64,000 nt of DNA from Varibaculum massiliense. Its GTDB lineage: Bacteria > Actinomycetota > Actinomycetes > Actinomycetales > Actinomycetaceae. Both the position numbers and the translations under genes were made by a program. The stretch spans positions 62,001 through 126,000 of the forward strand of contig NZ_FNWI01000004.1 in assembly GCF_900106855.1 (NCBI RefSeq), in the 5' to 3' direction. How positions within the stretch are numbered: position 1 is the first letter of the stretch; each line of letters starts with the position of its first letter. The notes under the pieces are model-generated. The model saw nothing but the letters and a program-made list of their open reading frames with translations, did no database searches and was not told the DNA's origin. This document shows, piece after piece, positions 27,173 to 35,602 of the stretch.

Positions 27173-27499
27173 ATGTATTGGTTGTTGGTAGCGCTATGGA
27201 CGCTGGGGATTCTTGCGGCGATTATTTGCCCAATCGTAATGTTCATTTGGCTGTTTCGCAAAGCCAGTGCAACTTTCAAGGTTTTCGGGGATCAGGTAGA
27301 GACAGTAACCGCTCCCTTAGATAATCTGGGGGAGGCTTCGCCACTTTCGGAGCTTCGTCCGGCGGGAGCCAGCGGTGATCCCCAAGTGTTGGCGCAGGCA
27401 CGCCAAGTACGCGCGCAGGTGGCGGCACCCCGTCATACTCGCCGCTATGCCCGCCTCAACGCCGCCAAAGCCCGCTGGGAGAAACTGGGGCTGGTGTAG
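27173..27499 (+). CDS. small membrane protein of unknown function
   Basis: The 108-residue protein has one long N-terminal membrane helix (residues about 2-27, LLVALWTLGILAAIICPIVMFIWLF) and a soluble, basic C-terminal part rich in Ala and Arg. No domain is recognised. Its stop is immediately followed by the GTG of the helicase gene without a gap, so it belongs to the helY transcript and probably heads it. Confidence 0.65.
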   Translation: MYWLLVALWTLGILAAIICPIVMFIWLFRKASATFKVFGDQVETVTAPLDNLGEASPLSELRPAGASGDPQVLAQARQVRAQVAAPRHTRRYARLNAAKARWEKLGLV

Positions 27500-30304
27500 G
27501 TGCCGCGTAGGCGTAAACGGAAAAAATCGGCCGCTACCGCGAATGCAAACGATTGGGAGTCTTTGTCGGCGGCGGAAAAATTGGCTACTTTCAAACGAAA
27601 CCAACTAGCCGGCGAGGCTGGAAGTTTCGCATCTCGTTTCGATTTTCCCTTTGATGATTTTCAACAACGTGCCTTGGCGGCTCTCGAGGGCGAAAAATCG
27701 GTTTTAGTAGCGGCTCCTACTGGATCCGGTAAAACTTTAGTGGGAGAGTTCGCACTTTTCTTAGCGTTAAAACGGAGGGTACGTGCTTTTTACACCACTC
27801 CGATTAAGGCGCTTTCTAACCAAAAGTTTCGGGATTTTTGCGCTGCCTACGGCAGTGAAAATGTGGGGCTTTTGACCGGGGACGTTTCGGTTAACCCGGC
27901 AGCCCCCCTAGTAGTAATGACTACCGAAGTCCTGCGGAATATGCTGTACCGCCGCGACGGACGCCTGGACGATTTAGAGTTTGTGGTTCTCGACGAGGTT
28001 CATTACCTGGCGGATCGATACCGCGGACCGGTGTGGGAAGAAGTGATTTTGCATTTAGATCCGGCGGTGAAGGTAATTGCCCTTTCGGCCACGGTTTCTA
28101 ACGCGGAAGAATTCGGGCAATGGCTGCGTCAAGTGCGCGGAGATGTCGAAATTGTGGTTTCGGAGAAACGCCCGGTACCGCTCTACCAACACCTGTTGGT
28201 AGGGGGGCGACTATTCGACCTGGAAGTGAAAGCAGCGGCTGGTAAAACCAAACTTAACCCGGCGTTGCTGGCTGAAACCCGAAGCTCCCTGGGGCAGTCT
28301 CGACGTGGTCACCACACTTCGTTGCCGGCGGCGGTAGGGGAGCTAAACGCTAAAGGACTGCTGCCCGCAATCGTCTTTATTTTTTCTCGCACCCGCTGCT
28401 CGGACGGACAAAAACAACTGGTAGCAGCGGGAATAGACCTAACTAATGCGCAGGAAAAACGCCAGATTCAGGCCTGCCTCGATGAAATCAGTGAAAACAT
28501 TCCTGCCGGTGACGTCTTTACTTTAGGATTCGACTCCCTATTTTCCGGGTTGCTGCGGGGAATCGCGGTGCATCATGCCGGGTTGCTGCCGGTAGTTAAA
28601 GAAGCAGTCGAAAAAATGTTCGCTGCTGGTTTATTAAAAGTGGTTTTAGCCACCGAGACCTTGGCGTTAGGTATCAATATGCCGGCGCGTTCAGTAGTTA
28701 TCGAGTCCTTGCGCAAATGGGACGGTCACGAGTTCGTCATGCTTTCGGCGGGGCAATATACCCAGTTGACCGGGAGAGCCGGGCGGCGCGGAATCGACAC
28801 TCTAGGTCACGGAATCGTAGTCTTTCGCCCCGGTATGGATCCAGCTATGGTGGCAGCGCTTGCCTCAAAGCGTACCTACCCGCTGAAATCGGCTTTTAGC
28901 CCTACCTATAACATGGCGGTTAATCTCCTAGAGCGCGGCTCCCTCGCAGAAACCCGCGATGTTTTGCGGCGTTCCTTTGCTCAGTTCCAGGCCGACCGTT
29001 CAGTAGTGGGTAAAGCGCAACAGGCAGCAGAAAAACAACGCATTGCCGATGAAATCGTGGCTACTAAAACTCTGGAATGTTCCTTTGGGGATATTTACGA
29101 GTATGTGCGGCTAAAAGGGGAGTTGGAGGCACGCGATGCTCACCGCGCCCAACTGCTTGCCCGCGAGCAGGCTCGGAGGCGCAGCGAACTTTTCAGTTCC
29201 CTAAAACGCGGCGATGTGTTGGCTTATCAAGATGGTCGCCGGGCGCGTCATGGGATTGTGATGAGAAAATCGAGTACCCGCACTGGGGAAATTACCCTGA
29301 CGGTACTGGCTGATAACGCTAAGCTTCGCGAGTTTTCCAGTAATACCCTTAGTGGTGGTCTGGCTCTAGTGGGACAGATGTGGGTAAAAGACTACTCGGA
29401 ACGTAAACCTCGTGATCGGCAACGACTGGCTTCTAAGCTGCGCACGGCTCTGAGCGAGGGGATATTTACCGACCCGGAGCCCTCCGCTAAAACTCGCGCC
29501 CAAACGGCGCCTGTTTCCGCAAAATCTGCAATTGCGAGCCGGAAAAACGGGGTGCAGCCACTTGACCTTAGGGGGCGGGAGTTAACAGAACTTAGCGAAC
29601 TGGAGCTAACCGAGCTGATCGCATCGCACCCGGTAACCAACTGCCCGCATCTAAATAGCCATTTAAAGCAGGCTTCTCGTTGGGCGCGCCTGGAGCGGCA
29701 GGCTGCCCGGCTACGCAGGCGGGTTGATATTTCCGAGGGCGCATTAGTAGATACTTTTGACCGAGTAGTTAAGGTTTTGACGAACTTAGGCTATTTGAAC
29801 GCTCAAGGTAAAGTCAGTGAATCTGGGGCGGTTCTCTGCCGGATCTACAGCGAATATGATCTATTGCTCGCCCAATGTGTGCTAAAAAATGTTTTTGCGG
29901 GGCTAACTCCCGCGCAACTAGCAGCAGCTTGTTCTGCAGCCAGCTATGAAGCGCGGAGGGAGGAAACGGGAGCCCCAGTGCCTTCCCGGCTTAAATCGGT
30001 AGTTAGCCAGATTGAGCATTTGGCTACTGATCTGCGCCAACTGCAAACTAAACTGAAAGCTCCCGAAATCCCGGAGTCATCTTCTGCACTGGTGGCAGCC
30101 ACTTACGCCTGGGCTCAAGGTAAACCGCTTTCGGTGGCTTTAGAGGCTGCCCCCCTAGAAGCCGGGGATTTTGTGCGAGCTATGAAACAGTTGCTTGATG
30201 TCTTGCGGCAACTTGAAATGGTAGCCAGCGTGGAAACTTCCGCTACCGCCCGAAAAGCCCAAAAATTAATTTTGCGCGGAGTAGTGGCATGGTCGGATCT
30301 GTAA
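27500..30304 (+). CDS. helY: HelY-type DEAD/DEAH-box RNA helicase (Ski2/Mtr4-like)
   Basis: The 934-residue SF2 helicase has AAPTGSGKTLVGEFA (Walker A, near residue 72), TTPIKALSNQKF, VLDEVHYLAD (DEVH box), LSATVSNAEEF, ATETLALGINMPA and QLTGRAGRRGID. The large C-terminal part carries the SK2/DSHCT-type arch and winged-helix regions of the Ski2-like group. It is expected to act in RNA unwinding or decay. GTG start follows the previous stop directly. The end overlaps lnt by 16 nt. Confidence 0.92.
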   Translation: MPRRRKRKKSAATANANDWESLSAAEKLATFKRNQLAGEAGSFASRFDFPFDDFQQRALAALEGEKSVLVAAPTGSGKTLVGEFALFLALKRRVRAFYTTPIKALSNQKFRDFCAAYGSENVGLLTGDVSVNPAAPLVVMTTEVLRNMLYRRDGRLDDLEFVVLDEVHYLADRYRGPVWEEVILHLDPAVKVIALSATVSNAEEFGQWLRQVRGDVEIVVSEKRPVPLYQHLLVGGRLFDLEVKAAAGKTKLNPALLAETRSSLGQSRRGHHTSLPAAVGELNAKGLLPAIVFIFSRTRCSDGQKQLVAAGIDLTNAQEKRQIQACLDEISENIPAGDVFTLGFDSLFSGLLRGIAVHHAGLLPVVKEAVEKMFAAGLLKVVLATETLALGINMPARSVVIESLRKWDGHEFVMLSAGQYTQLTGRAGRRGIDTLGHGIVVFRPGMDPAMVAALASKRTYPLKSAFSPTYNMAVNLLERGSLAETRDVLRRSFAQFQADRSVVGKAQQAAEKQRIADEIVATKTLECSFGDIYEYVRLKGELEARDAHRAQLLAREQARRRSELFSSLKRGDVLAYQDGRRARHGIVMRKSSTRTGEITLTVLADNAKLREFSSNTLSGGLALVGQMWVKDYSERKPRDRQRLASKLRTALSEGIFTDPEPSAKTRAQTAPVSAKSAIASRKNGVQPLDLRGRELTELSELELTELIASHPVTNCPHLNSHLKQASRWARLERQAARLRRRVDISEGALVDTFDRVVKVLTNLGYLNAQGKVSESGAVLCRIYSEYDLLLAQCVLKNVFAGLTPAQLAAACSAASYEARREETGAPVPSRLKSVVSQIEHLATDLRQLQTKLKAPEIPESSSALVAATYAWAQGKPLSVALEAAPLEAGDFVRAMKQLLDVLRQLEMVASVETSATARKAQKLILRGVVAWSDL

Positions 30305-31896
30305 TCAAAGCCTTTTGGGCAGCGGTAGCGTCCGGGGTCATCGCGGCAGGATTGTTGCTGGCTTTCCCCTCTGCTTGGGGGTCATATTGGCTCAGCGCCT
30401 GGTTAGCTATGGGGCTGTGGCTACTGATTTTGCGGCGGGTGCGTCGGCGCTACGCCCTGGTAATTTCCGTCCTGGCTGCCCTGATATTTTTCTTAGTGCT
30501 GTTTCGTTGGGTATCTATTTCGCTTGGTTTTTCCACTCCCTGGATTGCTCTCGCCCTTTGTGAAACCTTGTTTTTAACCCTCTGGGCGGGTTCGGTACTG
30601 GCGGTGCGGCGCCTGACCAGCCCCGTCTGGACTTTATGGACAGCGTTTTCTTTTGCTGGAATCGAGGCTTGGCGCGCCGCGTTTCCCTGGACGGGAATGC
30701 CTTGGGGAATGTTGGGATTCTCGCAGGTAGACAGTCCCTTAAAGGGATGGATACCGCTCTTAGGGGAAAATGGGATGGCTTTCCTAATGGTGGGGGTGCT
30801 GGCGGCGCTGGTTAGCGTCACCTGGAAAATCTCGATGCCTAATTTGGTATCTGCCGGTTTGGCGCTACTGGTGGTGATTGCCTCGGGTGCGGGACTGCCC
30901 ACCCTCCCAACTTCAAATCATTCCCCAAAGCTGCAGGTTGCTGCTATGCAGGGGGGAGTTTCCTGGCCAATCGAATCTACCTATTCGCGCCCCGGCACTA
31001 TTTTGGCAGGCCATCTGGCGCAGGCACGTAACAGTGATTTACACGGTACCCAAGTTATTTTTTGGGGTGAGCAAGCCGGCGATATTGATCCCCGCTCTGA
31101 TGCTAACTGGGAAGCAGAACTGCAAACCTGGCAAGCCGGGCAGCAAATCCCCCTACTTTTTGGCACTTTGGTTTACCGAGAGAAAACTACCTCTAACCAG
31201 GTATTAAAGCTTCAGGACGGCAACATTTCGCAAGTGTATTCCAAACGGGAACCGGTACCTTTTGGAGAGTTTTTACCCGCCCGCCCGCTAATCTCCAAGC
31301 TGTTTCCCGAGCAAGTGAAGATGCTCCCGCGTGATATGGTAGCGGGCAAATCGCCAGGTATTGCCCGGGTTGGTGATGCCCGGGTGGGGACAAATATCTG
31401 TTTTGAGGTGGCGCTAGATTCTCTGGTGCGCGACAGCGTCAACGCAGGGGCAAACCTGCTTTATTTCCCCACTAATAATTCTTCTTTCGGGTATTCCTAT
31501 CAGTCCCTTCAGCAGTTGCAGATAGCCCGGTTTCGCGCCCTCGAGTATGACCGCTCTGCCGCGCAGGTTGCCGTGGGGGGAGTGAGCGCTCTAATTACTC
31601 CCGGGGGTGAAGTTTTAGCACAATCTGGGCTTTTCCGTGCAGATACTTTAAGAGCAGCACTGCCTTTGCGCGATACTCTTACCCTTCAGGCGCGTTTTGG
31701 TTCGAAGATAAACTCTTTCTTCTGCTTCGGGGTGCTAGTAGGGATATTGCTAGTTGGGGGAGCTCTTATTTTCTTAAAGGTACAAAAACGTAGTTTCCAA
31801 CATTCGCAAATAGCTGCCCGCAGCGGACGAAAAGCCGACGCTAAAACTGGGCGAGGGCGCATACAGCACAGATCAAAAAGAAAAGGAAAGAAATGA
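30289..31896 (+). CDS. lnt: apolipoprotein N-acyltransferase
   Basis: The 535-residue protein has six or more membrane helices in the first 200 residues, then a periplasmic nitrilase-like domain. The triad is visible: Glu in WGEQAGDI, Lys in VYSKREPVPFGEFLP, and Cys in GTNICFEVAL. A last membrane helix and a basic tail follow. It adds the third acyl chain to lipoproteins. It overlaps helY upstream and the glycosyltransferase downstream (ATGA), as in the Lnt/Ppm1 system of actinobacteria. Confidence 0.93.
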   Translation: MVGSVIKAFWAAVASGVIAAGLLLAFPSAWGSYWLSAWLAMGLWLLILRRVRRRYALVISVLAALIFFLVLFRWVSISLGFSTPWIALALCETLFLTLWAGSVLAVRRLTSPVWTLWTAFSFAGIEAWRAAFPWTGMPWGMLGFSQVDSPLKGWIPLLGENGMAFLMVGVLAALVSVTWKISMPNLVSAGLALLVVIASGAGLPTLPTSNHSPKLQVAAMQGGVSWPIESTYSRPGTILAGHLAQARNSDLHGTQVIFWGEQAGDIDPRSDANWEAELQTWQAGQQIPLLFGTLVYREKTTSNQVLKLQDGNISQVYSKREPVPFGEFLPARPLISKLFPEQVKMLPRDMVAGKSPGIARVGDARVGTNICFEVALDSLVRDSVNAGANLLYFPTNNSSFGYSYQSLQQLQIARFRALEYDRSAAQVAVGGVSALITPGGEVLAQSGLFRADTLRAALPLRDTLTLQARFGSKINSFFCFGVLVGILLVGGALIFLKVQKRSFQHSQIAARSGRKADAKTGRGRIQHRSKRKGKK

Positions 31897-32630
31897 CAGA
31901 TACGGTAATCGCTATTCCCACCTATAACGAGGCGGAAACTCTGCCGCTTCAAGTAGCGAAACTGCGCCGAGAAATTCCGCAGGCAGACTTGGTGATTGTA
32001 GATGATAACTCTCCTGATGGTACCGGACAGCTGGCAGAGCAGCTTGCTAGTAAAGATAGGGGAGTGAAGGTAGTACACCGGGCAGAAAAAGCTGGGCTAG
32101 GTCCTGCCTATTTGGAAGCGTTTTCTTGGGCAGCCGCTGCCGGATACACCTGGGTGGTACAGATGGATGCGGATGGTTCCCACCGGGTGCGTGATCTGAA
32201 AAAACTACTTGCGCGCCGTCTGTGGCCAAGTCAGCCGGATCTGGTGATTGGTTCTCGTTGGATTAGGGGAGGGCGCCTGCAGGGCTGGTCAAGGCTGAGG
32301 GAGGCGCTTTCGCGGGCGGGCAATGCCTATATTGGAGCCTGGCTGCGTCTAGGAATCGGGGATGCTACCGCCGGTTTTCGGGTCTACCGGCTAGATTTCC
32401 TTAGTCGCCTGGCGCTAGAAGATTTGGATTCGCGGGGATATTGTTTCCAGATTGATATGACCCGCCGCGCGGTTAGAGCCGGGGGAAAAATCGTGGAAGT
32501 ACCGATTACTTTTCAAGAACGCGCTGCTGGAGATTCTAAAATGTCCGGTGCCATAATTTTAGAAGCCCTAGCTAAAGTTACCCGTTGGGGACTAAATGAC
32601 CTGTTCAAGCCGCAATCATATAGACACTAA
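31893..32630 (+). CDS. ppm1: polyprenol monophosphomannose synthase
   Basis: The 245-residue GT2 family enzyme has AIPTYNEAETLPLQV, VDDNSPDGTGQLAEQL, the DXD-type MDADGSH, and DATAGFRVYRL near the C terminus. It transfers mannose from GDP-mannose to polyprenyl phosphate for lipoglycan and protein mannosylation. There is no membrane helix. In mycobacteria the acyltransferase and this domain form one protein; here they are separate genes joined by a 4-nt overlap. Confidence 0.9.
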   Translation: MTDTVIAIPTYNEAETLPLQVAKLRREIPQADLVIVDDNSPDGTGQLAEQLASKDRGVKVVHRAEKAGLGPAYLEAFSWAAAAGYTWVVQMDADGSHRVRDLKKLLARRLWPSQPDLVIGSRWIRGGRLQGWSRLREALSRAGNAYIGAWLRLGIGDATAGFRVYRLDFLSRLALEDLDSRGYCFQIDMTRRAVRAGGKIVEVPITFQERAAGDSKMSGAIILEALAKVTRWGLNDLFKPQSYRH

Positions 32631-32722
32631 TAGCCATTTATCCACCCCGGGGACAGCAGTAATAATCATGAAGCCCTCGTGGGGATTCGGGGGGCAGAGT
32701 TTAGCCTAATCCGGTCAGTGAC

Positions 32723-33085
32723 CTAGCGGTAGTGAACTCCGTCCATCAGCGCACCGGAGTGCAGTACCTCTAGCTGTTCTTTTAATAGTTGCTGCAGTTC
32801 TTCTTCACTGCGACGCTCCAAGAGCATATCCCAGTGGGTGCGCTGGGGGCGTACCGGTTTCACGTCCTCTTCTACGGCAGGTTCTTCGTATTGCAGTTCT
32901 CCCATTTCCCCGCATTTACATTCCCATTCGGCGGGAGCGGGAACTTCGGCGGCAAAGGTCATGTGGAAACGGTGTCCCTGGGGGCATATATAGAGGCTTT
33001 CGCGTCTTTCCGCGAATACTACGCCGTCCTCTGTTTCAAGGCTTTTTGAACCGATACTTGTTCCGCGTAGTGCGCGCTCTGCCAT
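32723..33085 (-). CDS. rbpA: RNA polymerase-binding protein RbpA
   Basis: The 120-residue protein starts MAERALRGTSIGSKS and ends with the sigma-interacting RTHWDMLLERRSEEELQQLLKE helix that identifies RbpA. Cysteines in ICPQGH and WECKCG fit the zinc-binding core known from Streptomyces. It stabilises the open complex with the primary sigma factor and is confined to actinobacteria. AGGAAGG lies before the ATG. Confidence 0.96.
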   Translation of the reverse strand: MAERALRGTSIGSKSLETEDGVVFAERRESLYICPQGHRFHMTFAAEVPAPAEWECKCGEMGELQYEEPAVEEDVKPVRPQRTHWDMLLERRSEEELQQLLKEQLEVLHSGALMDGVHYR

Positions 33086-33136
33086 ATTAAAACCCTTCCT
33101 CGCTGCCTATGCTAGCTACCCAGCAAATACCGCCCT

Positions 33137-33142
33137 ATTCTA
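33137..33142 (-). promoter_or_regulatory. extended -10 element upstream of rbpA
   Basis: The minus strand reads TGT followed by TAGAAT, an extended -10 with five of six consensus bases. It would start transcription near 33130, giving a leader of about 45 nt that includes the rbpA ribosome binding site. Confidence 0.5.
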
Positions 33143-33209
33143 ACAGGTGGCTTCGCAGAGTTCGACTTCTATTCTAGATATCTCGCCGAGCGGATTTTTG
33201 AGAAGCGTA

Positions 33210-35309
33210 CTAGGAAGACACCCGCGCTAGGCTGCGTTTGGCGGCAGCGACTACATGTTCACTGTCTAGTCCGTAGTGTGCAAATAGCTCGGCGGCAGCG
33301 CCTGGCAGACCGAAGTCGTCTAGACCGATGCTTTCTCCGTTGTCTCCAACTAGGTCACGCCAGGGATCAACCAGACCTGCCTCAATCGACACACGAGCCT
33401 TAACTGCGGAGGGAAGTACCTGTTCACGGTAGGCAGCGTCTTGCGCCTTAAACCATTCCATACAGGGAACCGACACTACCCGGGCAGCAATCGATTCCTT
33501 CGCCAGAGCAGCTCGTGCCTCGAGAGCATATTGCACCTCGGATCCTGAAGCCAGCAAGATTACCTCCGGCTCGCCCTCGCTATCAGCGAGAACATAAGCA
33601 CCCTTGCTGACATTCTTGGCGCTGGCCAAAGCGTCGGCTCCGGCACCTTCCATGTCTTCACGCTGGTAAACGGGTAGAGCTTGACGAGTTAAGATCAAGC
33701 CTGCCGGTCCGTGTTGCCGTAAAATTGCCAGCCAAGCTGCGGCAGTTTCATTAGCATCCATGGGGCGAACTATCGCTAAGTTGGGGATAGCGCGGTAAGC
33801 GATTAGGTGTTCAACTGGCTGGTGGGTGGGGCCGTCCTCGCCAACTCCAATGGAATCGTGGGTCCACACATAGGTGACCGGGATATTCATGAGAGCGGCC
33901 AGGCGCACCGCGCCCCGCATATAGTCGCTGAACACAAAGAAGGTGCCCCCGAATACTCGGGTGAGTCCGTCAATGGCGATGCCATTCATAATCCCGCCCA
34001 TACCGTGTTCGCGCACCCCAAAGTGCAGTACCCGTCCAAAGGGGTTCCCCTTCCACATATCAGTTTGTGCGGATTCGGGGATAAAACTGGGGGCACCGGC
34101 AATCGTAGTGTTGTTGGAACCGGCGAGGTCAGCGGAACCACCCCAATATTCGGGCATGACTGCTCCGATTGCGGAAATAACTTTTCCAGAGGCTGCGCGG
34201 GTAGCCAGGGACTGTCCGGCAGGAAATACCGGTAGCGCTTCCTCGATACCTTCGGGAAGTTTACCAGCTAAAATCCGTTCTAAGAGCTGATTCTTGGCGG
34301 GGTTTGTTTGTTTCCATTGTTCAAAGCGGGGATCCCAGTCGCCATGAGCTGCCTTAGCGCGGGCAGCAGCATTATCTCGGGCATGATTTACTGCCTCTTG
34401 ATCAATATCGAACATTTTATCCAGGTCTGCACCCAAAGCGGCTTTAAGCCCTTTAAGTTCGGTTTCTCCCAGCTTGGCACCATGAATGGCACCCGTGTTT
34501 TGCATATTAGGCGAAGGCCAACCGATAATCGTCCGCAAGGCAATAATCGAAGGACGATGCTTTTCCGCCTTGGCGACATTTATTGCCTGGTCAAGGGCTT
34601 CTACGTCTTCACGGTAACTGCCGTCTTCTTGCAGCCAGTTAACCCGCTGAGTGTGCCAGCCATAAGATTCGTAGCGCTTTAGGACATCTTCCTGGAAAGA
34701 AACATCGGTATCGTCCTCAATAGAAATGTGGTTATCATCCCAAATCACGATCAGGTTACCCAGGTCCTGCACGCCCGCCAGCGAAGAAACTTCTCCCGAA
34801 ATTCCTTCTTGCAAACAGCCGTCACCAGCAATTACATAAACATTATGATCAAAAGGACTTTCACCTAGGGGAGTATCTGGATCCAACATCCCGTGGGCGC
34901 GCCGGGAAGCCATTGCAAACCCTACCGCCGCGGCAAATCCAGAACCCAACGGTCCGGTGGTTACTTCTACGCCCTTAGTGTGTCTATATTCGGGGTGACC
35001 GGGGGTGTAGGAACCGAAGGTCCGGAATTTCTTTAAATCCTCCAGCTCCATATTTTGTCCTGCCAAATACAATTGGATGTATTGCAGCAAGGAAGCATGT
35101 CCGGCCGAGAGTACAAAGCGATCTCGTCCCAGCCAAGTGGAATCTTGCGGATCAAAACGCAAATGACGCTGGTATAACAAGTAAGCCGCGGCTGCTAGGG
35201 AAATCGGAGTTCCCGGATGTCCGCTACCGGCTTTTTCTACCGCATCGCCGGCTAAGACCTTCGCCATATTAACTGCGCGCTGATCGAGTTCATTCCACTT
35301 AAGGGTCAT
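33210..35309 (-). CDS. tkt: transketolase
   Basis: The 699-residue thiamine diphosphate enzyme has AGSGHPGTPISLAAAAYLLY, GPLGSGFAAAVGFAMA, the ThDP-binding GDGCLQEGISGE followed by the DDN segment, and the pyrimidine-domain MNGIAIDGLTRVFGGTF with THDSIGVGEDGPTHQPVEH. It transfers two-carbon ketol units in the pentose phosphate pathway, together with rpe at 24044. AAGGAACC precedes the ATG. The gene is divergent from the permease fusion gene. Confidence 0.97.
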   Translation of the reverse strand: MTLKWNELDQRAVNMAKVLAGDAVEKAGSGHPGTPISLAAAAYLLYQRHLRFDPQDSTWLGRDRFVLSAGHASLLQYIQLYLAGQNMELEDLKKFRTFGSYTPGHPEYRHTKGVEVTTGPLGSGFAAAVGFAMASRRAHGMLDPDTPLGESPFDHNVYVIAGDGCLQEGISGEVSSLAGVQDLGNLIVIWDDNHISIEDDTDVSFQEDVLKRYESYGWHTQRVNWLQEDGSYREDVEALDQAINVAKAEKHRPSIIALRTIIGWPSPNMQNTGAIHGAKLGETELKGLKAALGADLDKMFDIDQEAVNHARDNAAARAKAAHGDWDPRFEQWKQTNPAKNQLLERILAGKLPEGIEEALPVFPAGQSLATRAASGKVISAIGAVMPEYWGGSADLAGSNNTTIAGAPSFIPESAQTDMWKGNPFGRVLHFGVREHGMGGIMNGIAIDGLTRVFGGTFFVFSDYMRGAVRLAALMNIPVTYVWTHDSIGVGEDGPTHQPVEHLIAYRAIPNLAIVRPMDANETAAAWLAILRQHGPAGLILTRQALPVYQREDMEGAGADALASAKNVSKGAYVLADSEGEPEVILLASGSEVQYALEARAALAKESIAARVVSVPCMEWFKAQDAAYREQVLPSAVKARVSIEAGLVDPWRDLVGDNGESIGLDDFGLPGAAAELFAHYGLDSEHVVAAAKRSLARVSS

Positions 35310-35449
35310 TTTGGTTCCTTCTTTGCTTTACCTAGGTTTGCTATCTACTTTCGATGCTAACAGCTTGCCTGACAAAAGGTACATTTGCGCGAAATTTAAC
35401 CCTAAATATGACCGGTAACTCTTACACAAAATGCCGTCACTTCAATCCG

Positions 35450-35463
35450 ATAATGTACATTAT
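35450..35463. promoter_or_regulatory. 14-bp perfect palindrome upstream of the purine permease fusion
   Basis: ATAATGTACATTAT is exactly self-complementary and lies 140 bp before the ATG at 35603. Overlapping -10-like hexamers (GATAAT, CATTAT) sit within it. Size and symmetry fit an operator for a dimeric regulator such as a MarR- or GntR-type repressor. The 293-bp region 35310-35602 also separates two divergent genes. Confidence 0.5.
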
Positions 35464-35509
35464 GTCAACTAAAGGGTTAGCGGGTGAAACTTCATCAATC
35501 CCCCTCCCG

Positions 35510-35524
35510 GGCGAGTTACTCGCC
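35510..35524 (+). promoter_or_regulatory. leader hairpin of the purine permease fusion gene
   Basis: GGCGAG and CTCGCC pair exactly around a TTA loop, followed by TTCGGTTTT. It resembles a short terminator or attenuator about 80 nt before the ATG. No known riboswitch class is recognised in the leader. Confidence 0.35.
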
Positions 35525-35602
35525 TTCGGTTTTGAGTTCTGGACTGCCAAGGGTTTGAATTGTTTTGGAAATATTCCAGCATCACAAAGGAGAATATCCA
35601 CG

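Noticed and set aside
35354-35602. 83-residue N-terminal extension of the permease fusion
   Set aside because: It crosses the palindrome and leader hairpin, lacks a ribosome binding site, and ATG 35603 has AAAGGAG.
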